Assembly (NCBI RefSeq): GCF_027489515.1
Contig: NZ_JAIXZS010000015.1
Coordinates: forward strand, 80,563 to 144,562
From: Novosphingobium sp.
GTDB lineage: Bacteria; Pseudomonadota; Alphaproteobacteria; Sphingomonadales; Sphingomonadaceae
Direction of reading: 5' to 3'
Length of the DNA: 64,000 nucleotides
Position 1 is the stretch's first letter. Each line of letters begins with the position of its first letter. Both the position numbers and the translations under genes were made by a program. Shown here in pieces: positions 7,494-14,597 of this stretch. The notes beneath the pieces are model-generated. The model was not told the DNA's origin and made no database searches. It worked only from the letters and a program-made list of their open reading frames with translations.

Positions 7494-9950
7494 TCAGAAC
7501 TTGTAGACGACCGAGGCCTGCCAGTTGCGCGGACGCTCGGGCAGCGCGATCGTTGCGCCGAACAGTTCCGTGAAGTTGGCGCGGAAGTACGAGGCATTCG
7601 TCGCGTTCTTCACAACCGCGCGGAACAGCCACGGCCCGGTGGCGTACGAAGCGCTCACGTCAACCAGCGTGTAGGCCGGAAGCCGGACCGTCTGCGACTG
7701 ACCCGAGAAGACCGACGGCACGTGGCTGATGCTGCCAGCGAACGCGAGACCGTTGTCGAAAGAGTAGGTCGCGGTCGCCGAATAGAGATCCTCCGGGATA
7801 CCCGCGCGGCGCGAGGCATTGCGGTTCGGGATCGGCACGAGACCGATTGGCTGGCCGCCAAGGAACAGCGCCGGGTTGAGGCCCTTAAGATCCTCGATGC
7901 CGAAGAAACTGAACAGCACGCCGTCGCCAATCGCGGTCAGATTCTCGACCTTGGTCTTGGTGTAGTTGGCCGTCACAAGGAAGTGCTTGTCGACCGACCA
8001 ACGCAGTTCGGCCTCGATGCCCTTGGTTTGCACCGCCTGGTTAGTCACGATGGCCTGCGAATTGCGGTCCGTACGGGTCTGCTTGTAGACCGAAATCGCA
8101 GCATAGAGCCGGTTGTTCAGCCACGAACCCTTAATACCGCCTTCGTAGAGCTTCGAAGCGCTGATAAACGCTCCCGACAGCGCGTCAGCCGTGGTTATCT
8201 CCGCGCCCTGACCGGCAATGATGGTCGATTGGCGCGAGATCGTCGCATAGGGGATCAGGCCGAGCGGCAGCTTGTAGTTGGCACTCGCCGACCACGACCA
8301 ACCGCCCTTCGAGTTCTTTGCCGAGCCTGCGCTGGCCGGATTCTCGAGCTTCGAAGCCAGATCCGCTGTCGTCACCTTGATGTGATCATAGCGGGCACCC
8401 AGCGTCAGATCGAGACCGAAGTTGAAATCGAGGTTTGCAAGACCGGCAAAACCGAGGTCGGTGTAGTGGCCGACGTTGTAGCTGGTGTAATTGCAATCGC
8501 ACTCGGTCGAAAGCAGACGATCCGAGAACGCGTTGTAGCCGACGGTCAGGTCGACGCGGTTGAAGTATTCATAGTTGAAGTCGTCACCGTGACGGAAATT
8601 AGTGTAACGGATCGACGGCGAAACTTCGAGCGAAAACTTGCCGATATCGGTCTTGAAGACCTTCGAAACGACGATGCGATCCTCGATCACGTACGACTTG
8701 TGGAACTGCGAGAAGCCATACTGGTTGGCGTTGTCGTTCTTGTAGCCATCGTAGAAGAACTGGTTCTTGATCTCCAGATCATTCCCGGCATCGAAGATGA
8801 GATCGAGATAAGCCGTATTGGCGATGTTATTGAGCTTGTCGTTCTCGGCTGTCAGCGTGTTGCGCCGGTCCAGCTTCGCGGTGCCGACGTTGGTCAGGCC
8901 GTTGTCGGGATAGAGCGTCGCAAGGCAGTCGTTAGTGAGGCCGCCGAAGGGGTTCGAGAACGGCGGGGTCGAGCAGAACGCGCTGCCAAACGGATTGAGG
9001 CCGAAGCCGCCGTTGGCAACCTTCGCCTCTGCGTGCGAGATCTGGCCGTCACCGTTGGTGTCAAGCGGCTTGGCCTGGCCGGTGATGTAGTTGCCGTTAT
9101 CGACAAGGTCCTGCGTCAGGCGGTTCCAGCCGCCATTCTGCTGGCCCTTGAAGTTGTGATGCATGCCGCCGAACTCGAGCCGCAGATTGGGTGCAAGGTC
9201 GGTGTCGAACGCGGCCTGCAGGATTGTCTGCCGGGTCGACATGTTGCGGTAGTAGCTGCCCGAATCCTCGATCTGACCATAGAGGCTGTAGCCGAATTCC
9301 TGGCTGCCGATCTTGCCGGGGCCGCGCACCTGCGCGCTGAGCACGTTGCGCGCCCAGCTGCCGCTCGTGTACGAAAGCTGGCCTTCCGGATTGTCGAGGA
9401 ACTTGCCGCCGGCAGCGCGCGCGGTCAGCGGCACAAAGTTCATATAGCCGCCGGTCTTCGACGGGCCGTAGATCGGCGAGGCTGGCCCGCGCACGATGTC
9501 GATACGGTCCGAGGCGCCGATCGGGGTCGGGTAGTTGCCGGGGTTGTCGAGACGGCGGATACCGCGGAAGTAGACTTCGCCGGGGGTACCGCGAATGTCG
9601 AGCGCGCCGCCGACGCCGAAGAACGAGTTGGTGAACACGCCCGGCGATTGCGAGACGAGGTCATAGATCTCGCTCACGCCGAAGCGCTCGAGCTGCTCCT
9701 TCGAAATGGTCGAGGCCGAACGGGGCGTTTCGACGAGGTTCTTGTCGAACCCGAAGATCGAGCCAACGTCCTTGACTGGCAGCGCGTTCAGCGAGCCGAC
9801 GACGACGATCTCTTCCTTCTTGGGCTCGTCTGCCGGCGCTTCCTGCGCAAAGGCAGGCGCGGTGAGTGCGGTGCAGCCAAGAAGCGCAACCAGACCTTGC
9901 ACGAGGCGGCGCGGCGCAAGAACCTGCGCGGAACTATTCGGGTAGAGCAT
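7494..9950 (-). CDS. TonB-dependent outer-membrane receptor, predicted purine or nucleoside importer
   Basis: Outer-membrane receptor of 818 aa. Signal peptide ends APAFAQ near 36; TonB box EEIVVVGS at about 46-53; plug domain about 70-200 with IDIVRGPASPIYGPSKTGGY; 22-strand barrel after that, ending in the canonical aromatic NWQASVVYKF. Residues 297-308 (DTNGDGQISHAE) form a textbook EF-hand calcium loop inside a predicted extracellular loop, unusual for this family. The sequence resembles ferric-siderophore-type receptors, but neighbours on both sides are purine enzymes and transporters, so I infer a purine-related ligand. A structured 5' leader precedes it and a strong terminator follows it. 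Confidence 0.87.
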   Translation of the reverse strand: MLYPNSSAQVLAPRRLVQGLVALLGCTALTAPAFAQEAPADEPKKEEIVVVGSLNALPVKDVGSIFGFDKNLVETPRSASTISKEQLERFGVSEIYDLVSQSPGVFTNSFFGVGGALDIRGTPGEVYFRGIRRLDNPGNYPTPIGASDRIDIVRGPASPIYGPSKTGGYMNFVPLTARAAGGKFLDNPEGQLSYTSGSWARNVLSAQVRGPGKIGSQEFGYSLYGQIEDSGSYYRNMSTRQTILQAAFDTDLAPNLRLEFGGMHHNFKGQQNGGWNRLTQDLVDNGNYITGQAKPLDTNGDGQISHAEAKVANGGFGLNPFGSAFCSTPPFSNPFGGLTNDCLATLYPDNGLTNVGTAKLDRRNTLTAENDKLNNIANTAYLDLIFDAGNDLEIKNQFFYDGYKNDNANQYGFSQFHKSYVIEDRIVVSKVFKTDIGKFSLEVSPSIRYTNFRHGDDFNYEYFNRVDLTVGYNAFSDRLLSTECDCNYTSYNVGHYTDLGFAGLANLDFNFGLDLTLGARYDHIKVTTADLASKLENPASAGSAKNSKGGWSWSASANYKLPLGLIPYATISRQSTIIAGQGAEITTADALSGAFISASKLYEGGIKGSWLNNRLYAAISVYKQTRTDRNSQAIVTNQAVQTKGIEAELRWSVDKHFLVTANYTKTKVENLTAIGDGVLFSFFGIEDLKGLNPALFLGGQPIGLVPIPNRNASRRAGIPEDLYSATATYSFDNGLAFAGSISHVPSVFSGQSQTVRLPAYTLVDVSASYATGPWLFRAVVKNATNASYFRANFTELFGATIALPERPRNWQASVVYKF

Positions 9951-9975
9951 CGAGAAACCCCCTGGGACGCAAAAG

Positions 9976-10014
9976 GCGCACTGCCCTCACTTGGCCGTGA
10001 GGACCGCAATGCGC
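9976..10014 (-). terminator. Long hairpin with U-run in the receptor leader
   Basis: On the minus strand, GCGCATTGC pairs with GCAGTGCGC (one wobble) outside an inner CCTCAC/GTGAGG stem with loop GGCCAA. The hairpin is followed by CTTTTGCG. It ends 25 nt before the receptor ATG. It can act as the terminator of the upstream deaminase gene or as the expression platform of a regulated leader. Confidence 0.6.
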
Positions 10015-10119
10015 GTGGTTGAACCGCGCCTCTCCCGCAAACCACCGGGCATCTTCCCTGCCGCCATGCTGCTTTCCGCAGCATCCCCGAGGCTGGGCGT
10101 ACCCGTTTCTTATGATGCC
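10015..10119 (-). promoter_or_regulatory. Structured leader RNA upstream of the purine-locus receptor (riboswitch candidate)
   Basis: The minus-strand transcript can form a closing stem GGCATC (10119-10114) with GATGCC (10053-10048). Inside it sit a small GGG-CGTA-CCC hairpin (10104-10095) and a 7-bp ATGCTGC/GCAGCAT hairpin with loop GGAAA (10084-10066). A further GTGGTT/AACCAC stem (10044-10015) follows. This is a three-way-junction layout directly before the terminator hairpin at 9976-10014. It does not match the purine, TPP, glycine or cobalamin consensus as I know them. Pairing is seen in the sequence; regulatory function is inference. Confidence 0.45.
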
Positions 10120-10146
10120 ACTACCGCGGCAATTCGTATTACGCTC

Positions 10147-11679
10147 TTATGTCACCTTTCCAGCACGCGCCAGACGCTCGGCCTCATACGCCGCAAATTG
10201 GTGTTCAAGATCCATCTGCAGCCGCGCCTTCTCGTTGACCGCCAGATACTTGGCGCAAGAAGGTGTGGCAAAATCAGCACAGGCAGCCACCGGCACCAGC
10301 TTTGCCGGATCGCTCCACAACGCCCCGCCGGGCACAAAGGAATAGGCCAGACCCGCCCGCGCGATCTGCTTGAGCTCACCGTACGTCATCCCCTGCTCGC
10401 GCACCGCACGGACATATTCGTTCGTCATATCCGAACGGAGCACGCCCTCGTCGTCGGTCGATAGCACTACCGGCACGCCATGCGCGCGGTAGAGCCGCAG
10501 CGGATGATCCGCGCCCTTCACGCCGAGGATTACCGCGTTGCTGGTAAGGTTGATCTCGACCGCGATGCTCTCGCGCGCCATGCGGGCCATCGTATCTTCG
10601 GCCTTGTCCTCGAAGGCAATGCCGGTGCCGTGCCCGATCCGCTTAGCACCTACTTCCACCGCCTGCGCGATATGGTCCTTGAGGTCCGCCGGCGGAACCT
10701 GCCCTAGCGTCACTTCGCCGGCGTGGAGCGTCAACTTCACGCGCGGGTACTTCGCGGCGAGAAAGCGGATCATCGCCATATGCAGGCCGTAATCGCGCCG
10801 CGCCAGCCACGCGTCTTCCGGCATCACGATATTGACGCCGACAAACCGCGGATCGGCGTCAGCCATCATGAAACCGAGGATCAGCGAGCGATAGACCTGC
10901 CGCGGCGGTAGCGCGCGCAGCGCCTGGAACAGATAATGGACCGCAACCTTGCAGGCCGGTTCGGCGGATGGCGTGCCGCAGGCCATGGCCTTGGCAGCTG
11001 CCGCCTCGTCGGCATCAAGCTCGGCGCGCGCCTTCGGGATCAGCGCTGCGAACTGCTTCGCCTCGCCCGCGAAGACCGCTGCAAGATCGGCCTCGGCCAG
11101 CGGCGCATCCCCGGCCGCGCGCACCACCGAGACCAGCGTCGTCGTGTTGTGATCAAGCTCGAGATAGGAAACATGGTCCCCCGCCGCGATGCGCCGCGTC
11201 GCGGTAAGCATCTGCGCGGTCTCGCCGCCCATCTTCCCGAAGCGATCGAACGAGCGGAAGAACTGGGTGTGGCCCGAAACGTCGTTCTGCCCCACCCCGC
11301 GCTGGAAGCCGCGCGTCGACATCGCGTCGATCAGCCGGTCCATGCCGAATTCGTTGCTCGCCGCAAAGCGCTCGATCCCGCGTTCGGCAGGGCACGGCGG
11401 CGGCTCGACAGTGAGGCCCGTCTCGTCGACGCAAAAGCCCTTTGCTGCGGCCCAGGTCAGATAATCTTCGGCATAGATCGCACCGCCGAGGTGGTTGTGC
11501 AGGTCGCCGCCCTTGGGCATGCCGCGCAGCAGCACACGCAGAGCCGGCGGACTTTCGCGGGCGTCCTCGATCAGCTTGGCAACGGCGGCTTCACGCGCAG
11601 GATCGTTCAGCACGGGTTGTGCGAGCACCGGCGCAGACGCGGTGAGCAGCAGCGCCGCGCCCAGCGCGCGCCCTGCCAT
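10147..11679 (-). CDS. Exported adenosine deaminase-like protein (ADGF/adenosine deaminase superfamily)
   Basis: Predicted periplasmic or secreted zinc deaminase that would convert adenosine to inosine. Signal peptide MAGRALGAALLLTASAPVLA is cleaved near 20. Zinc and catalytic motifs are GGDLHNHLGGAI (His61, His63), KLTLHAGEV, GAKRIGHGTGI and VVLSTDDEGVLRS. At 510 aa it is longer than cytosolic Add and resembles the growth-factor-like ADGF class. ATG 11679 is chosen because it begins a clean signal peptide; a TTG at 11709 is the alternative. Several Cys residues (PPPCPAERG, MACGTPSAEPACKV, CADFATPSCAKY) suit a disulfide-bonded exported enzyme. It starts the purine locus, divergent from the LysR gene. 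Confidence 0.82.
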   Translation of the reverse strand: MAGRALGAALLLTASAPVLAQPVLNDPAREAAVAKLIEDARESPPALRVLLRGMPKGGDLHNHLGGAIYAEDYLTWAAAKGFCVDETGLTVEPPPCPAERGIERFAASNEFGMDRLIDAMSTRGFQRGVGQNDVSGHTQFFRSFDRFGKMGGETAQMLTATRRIAAGDHVSYLELDHNTTTLVSVVRAAGDAPLAEADLAAVFAGEAKQFAALIPKARAELDADEAAAAKAMACGTPSAEPACKVAVHYLFQALRALPPRQVYRSLILGFMMADADPRFVGVNIVMPEDAWLARRDYGLHMAMIRFLAAKYPRVKLTLHAGEVTLGQVPPADLKDHIAQAVEVGAKRIGHGTGIAFEDKAEDTMARMARESIAVEINLTSNAVILGVKGADHPLRLYRAHGVPVVLSTDDEGVLRSDMTNEYVRAVREQGMTYGELKQIARAGLAYSFVPGGALWSDPAKLVPVAACADFATPSCAKYLAVNEKARLQMDLEHQFAAYEAERLARAGKVT

Positions 11680-11818
11680 CGTCCGAAAGCCCCCTGCCCT
11701 GTAACCCAAGTTGCGATCCCGTATGCTGCGTTGCGGCGTGATTATGGCCTTGACCTGTTTCGCGCAACTGCAATGAATCGCGCAAGGTGTTGCGAAAATT
11801 AGGTAGGGTAAAAGACCA
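11680..11818. promoter_or_regulatory. Divergent control region between deaminase and LysR genes
   Basis: This 139-bp gap carries repeated TTGCG/CGCAA half-sites at 11711-11715, 11731-11735, 11763-11767 (inverted), 11781-11785 (inverted) and 11790-11794. A TTTCGC (11758-11763) and GCGAAA (11792-11797) pair encloses the last three. LysR-type activators commonly bind such spaced dyads between divergent genes, so this is the likely operator for LysR autoregulation and control of the purine locus. Confidence 0.5.
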
Positions 11819-12751
11819 GTGCCGGCATTCTCCCGCTTCCTGCGCTATTTCCTCGCTGTCGGCCGGCTCGGCTCGATCCGCAAGGCGGCGGACGAGCTCA
11901 ATGTGTCGGCCTCGGCCATCGACCGCCAGATCCTCAATGTTGAGGCCGAAATCGGCATGCCGCTGTTCGAGCGCCTGCCGACCGGCCTGCGCCTCACCGC
12001 TGCGGGCGAGATTTTCATGGCGGCCGGCGGGCGCTGGCAGAAGAGCCTTGCCGAAGTGCGCGCCCAGATCGAGGACTTGCGCGGACTGAAGCGTGGTCAT
12101 GTCGAGATCGCGGTCATCGATGCGCTGGCCAAGGGCGTGATCCCCGCAGCGATCCAGTCCTTGCAGACCCGCTACCCCGGCATCACCATCGAAGTGAAGG
12201 TTGCGGCGAACGACACCGTGCGCCGGATGATCGCGAGTGGCGAGGTCGATTTCGGGGTTTTCTTCAGTCCGGAATCCTACCGTGACATCACCGTGCGAGC
12301 CTTTGTCGATGTCCATCTCGGCTTCATCACGCCCGCCGGTCATCCCTTTGGGGATCAGGCGGAGGCGCGCTTCTCCGCCTCTGTCGGCTCGCCGGTGGTC
12401 GTCCCATCCAGCCCGCTCGCGGTCCACCAGCAGATCGCGGTCCTCGAAGGCACCACGCGTATCGCGCTCGACCGCAAGGCGACCAGCAACAACATCCAGA
12501 TGATCACCAGCCTCGTACTCCAGGGCGTCGGCATCGGCATCCTGACCTCGCTCGATGTGGTGACCGAGGTGCGTGCCGGGCTCCTGTCCTTCACCCGCAT
12601 ATCCGATCCGGTGCTGCGCCCGATGACGCTAGCGCTGTGCACTGCATCGGCCCGCCCGCCGAGCTATGCCGCCGATATCGTGCTGGGCGAGATCCAGACG
12701 GCGTTCGGCGAACTGGCCTGGCCATCGGCTGGCGGCCGCGATTCCGGTTGA
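11819..12751 (+). CDS. LysR-family transcriptional regulator of the purine locus
   Basis: LTTR of 310 aa with an N-terminal winged helix-turn-helix (FLAVGRLGSIRKAADELNVS, SAIDRQILNVEAEIGMPLFE) and a periplasmic-binding-like effector domain from about residue 90 ([20 protein letters not shown]). It starts at GTG 11819 behind TAGGGTAAAAG. It is divergent from the exported deaminase gene and followed 80 bp later by a phosphoribosyltransferase. By position it probably senses a purine or a degradation product and controls the minus-strand operon; the effector is not known. Confidence 0.85.
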   Translation: MPAFSRFLRYFLAVGRLGSIRKAADELNVSASAIDRQILNVEAEIGMPLFERLPTGLRLTAAGEIFMAAGGRWQKSLAEVRAQIEDLRGLKRGHVEIAVIDALAKGVIPAAIQSLQTRYPGITIEVKVAANDTVRRMIASGEVDFGVFFSPESYRDITVRAFVDVHLGFITPAGHPFGDQAEARFSASVGSPVVVPSSPLAVHQQIAVLEGTTRIALDRKATSNNIQMITSLVLQGVGIGILTSLDVVTEVRAGLLSFTRISDPVLRPMTLALCTASARPPSYAADIVLGEIQTAFGELAWPSAGGRDSG

Positions 12752-12831
12752 AAACGTGCCCTTGCCGCAATTGCCCCGCGCGCCGGGAATCGGTAACCGC
12801 TCTCCTTTGCCGCCCGACAAACGGACCCGCC

Positions 12832-13362
12832 ATGACCGAAGCTGCCGCCCCCGTGCTGAACTACATCCCCTACGAGGACTTCCTCAGCAGCGTGCGCAGG
12901 CTCTCGCGGCTGCTGGCGGCCGATAGCTGGAAGCCCGATTTCATCATCGGCATCGGCCGCGGTGGCCTCGTCCCCGCAGTCTACATCAGCCACGAGCTGC
13001 AGGTGCCGATGCTCTCGATCGACCACTCGTCGAAGGTTCCGGGCTTTGCCGACGAACTGCTGGGCAAGGTGGCGGACAAGTCCTCCACTGGCACGCGGCT
13101 GCTGTTTGTCGACGATATCAACGACAGCGGCGGCACCATCGTCTACATCCGGGGCCTGCTGGCGGATAATGGCTGCAATCCCGACAACCTGCGCTTCGCC
13201 GTGCTCAAGGACAATTGCCGCTCCAGGGCGCGGGTCGACTACACCGCCGAAGTGATCGACCGCGCCGAGGACAAGCGCTGGTTCGTCTTCCCGTGGGAAG
13301 CGGTGATGACCGCCGAAACGCTCACCGAGGAAGCGCAGGCGGTGCCCGAGCGCCTTTCCTGA
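12832..13362 (+). CDS. Phosphoribosyltransferase, xanthine/hypoxanthine type
   Basis: PRTase fold protein of 176 aa. The PRPP-binding loop is LLFVDDINDSGGTIVYIR (about 84-101) and the PPi loop is IIGIGRGGLVPAVYIS (about 37-52). Length and layout fit the Gpt/XPRT group, which condenses a purine base with PRPP to give the nucleotide. The ATG at 12832 follows a weak GGA box; a longer in-frame start at 12637 lies inside the LysR gene and is rejected. Position next to the purine uptake genes supports purine salvage as its role. Confidence 0.75.
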   Translation: MTEAAAPVLNYIPYEDFLSSVRRLSRLLAADSWKPDFIIGIGRGGLVPAVYISHELQVPMLSIDHSSKVPGFADELLGKVADKSSTGTRLLFVDDINDSGGTIVYIRGLLADNGCNPDNLRFAVLKDNCRSRARVDYTAEVIDRAEDKRWFVFPWEAVMTAETLTEEAQAVPERLS

Positions 13363-13393
13363 ACTTTCGTCACCGCAGCGTTTGCGGCTCTGG

Positions 13394-13413
13394 ATTCCCG
13401 CCTTGGCGGGAAT
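13394..13413. terminator. ATTCCCGCC/GGCGGGAAT palindrome between convergent genes
   Basis: Perfect 9-bp stem with a TT loop, lying between the stops of the phosphoribosyltransferase (+) and cytochrome b561 (-) genes. The surrounding ggATTCCCGCC...GGCGGGAATgac pattern is a widespread proteobacterial REP-like palindrome. It may serve as a bidirectional terminator. Confidence 0.6.
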
Positions 13414-13429
13414 GACGTGAGGATTGAGC

Positions 13430-14101
13430 TCAGCCGAATTTGAATCCGCTCATCACCGCCCAGGTTAGCGCACCGACCCCGGCAATCCCGATCAGCGCCA
13501 TGACCGGCGACCACTTCACGTCCTCGACCGCCTCACCCTTGGCGCGCTCGCGCCGTCCGGTGATCATCGACCCGATCAGGTTGTGCGCATTGAGCACCTG
13601 ATAGTAGCCGATCGCGAGGATATGCAGGCCGATCACCGCGAGTGCGGCCTTGAAGACGGACTCATGCCATTCCGAAGCTATGCGGCCGGTATCGAAGCTC
13701 ACCCAATCCGCCAGCGGCCCGGATTCGATGCCATCGACATCGACCGCGAAAAGCCCTGCCAGCGTGATCACGAGGATCACCGACAGCAGCGCAACGACGC
13801 TCCAGCCCCCAAGCGGGTTGTGCCCATCCGAAGGCCTCTCGCCGTCGTGCGTTTTCAAGTAGGCCATGATCGCGCCCGGCCCTTTCAGGAACTGCGCGAA
13901 GCGGGCGGTGCGCGATCCGGCAAAGCCCCAGAACACGCGGAACACCACCAGAGCGAAGATCGCATAGCCCGCCTGCTTGTGGCGCTCCATGTCGTGGTTC
14001 TCGCCGCTCCACCAGGCAATGCCGAAGAGCGTGATCAGGCTCCAATGGAACACCCGCACGAACGGGTCCCACACCTTTACGGATTCGGTATCCGTGCTCA
14101 T
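13430..14101 (-). CDS. Cytochrome b561-type membrane protein
   Basis: Four-helix membrane cytochrome b of 223 aa. Heme-ligand candidates are the His in RVFHWSLITLFG (helix 1), HKQAGYAIFALVVFRVFWG (helix 2) and the pair EWHESVFKAALAVIGLHILA (helix 3-4). Related proteins pass electrons between quinone and periplasmic c-type cytochromes. It starts at ATG 14101, 7 bp after the cytochrome c-prime gene, and is the last gene of the five-gene operon. A longer reading frame upstream overlaps the cytochrome c-prime gene and is not used. Confidence 0.88.
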   Translation of the reverse strand: MSTDTESVKVWDPFVRVFHWSLITLFGIAWWSGENHDMERHKQAGYAIFALVVFRVFWGFAGSRTARFAQFLKGPGAIMAYLKTHDGERPSDGHNPLGGWSVVALLSVILVITLAGLFAVDVDGIESGPLADWVSFDTGRIASEWHESVFKAALAVIGLHILAIGYYQVLNAHNLIGSMITGRRERAKGEAVEDVKWSPVMALIGIAGVGALTWAVMSGFKFG

Positions 14102-14108
14102 CGCCGGC

Positions 14109-14570
14109 TCAATCCTCGGCGCGGAACTGCTTGTGGCAGGCTGCGCAGGTGCCGCCGACGGCCTTGAACTGCGCAAGCACTGCCGCGGTATCGCCCGAAC
14201 CGGCAATCCCCACGAGCTTGTCCGCCTCGGCCACCAGCTTGGCGGAGGCAGCATCGAAAGCGCCCTTTTGCGTCCAGATCGCCGGCAATGCATCGGTCTT
14301 GACGCCCGAGGAGGGCCCGGTACCCGGCGTGAACAGCACCCATTGCGTCCGCGCCGTCGCGGCCAGCGTACGCGCCGCGGCGAGCAGCTTGGCCTTGTCC
14401 GCGCCGCCGCCCAGCTCGTCCTTGAGCGCCTTCATCGCGCCGCCCATCTTCTTGAAATTGGCCTGCCGCGCCGCGATCGTCTCTGCGGGGGAGGCGGCCA
14501 TCGAGGCGGCTCCGCCTGCCACCAACGCGGCAATAGCGGCAGCCATCAGGATCGGTCTTGCTCGGGTCAT
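14109..14570 (-). CDS. Cytochrome c-prime (class II c-type cytochrome)
   Basis: Periplasmic 153-aa protein with a signal peptide (MTRARPILMAAAIAALVAGG...) and the heme motif CAACH close to the C-terminus (TCAACHKQFRAED), the hallmark of class II cytochromes c. It has a four-helix-bundle character with QANFKKMGGAMKALKDEL near the heme-facing first helix. It is cotranscribed with the downstream cytochrome b561 gene (7-bp gap) and lies 27 bp after the ankyrin gene. It probably shuttles electrons between the b561 protein and the exported DUF1592 protein, although cytochromes c-prime can also bind NO. Confidence 0.9.
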   Translation of the reverse strand: MTRARPILMAAAIAALVAGGAASMAASPAETIAARQANFKKMGGAMKALKDELGGGADKAKLLAAARTLAATARTQWVLFTPGTGPSSGVKTDALPAIWTQKGAFDAASAKLVAEADKLVGIAGSGDTAAVLAQFKAVGGTCAACHKQFRAED

Positions 14571-14597
14571 CGGCAGTGGTCCTTCTGCTGCAAAAAT

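Noticed and set aside
4784..10022. Very long plus-strand ORFs opposite the purine genes (4784-7573, 7182-10022)
   Set aside because: They run antisense across the whole of 8-oxoguanine deaminase, NUP and the receptor, including intergenic DNA and the terminator, with no recognisable domain.
9951..10146. Cobalamin or glycine riboswitch
   Set aside because: Fragments such as CAGGGAAGATGCCCGGTG and GCGGGAGAGG recall pieces of those classes, but the conserved cores (B12 box, CCGCAACTG, CCGAAGG) are missing.
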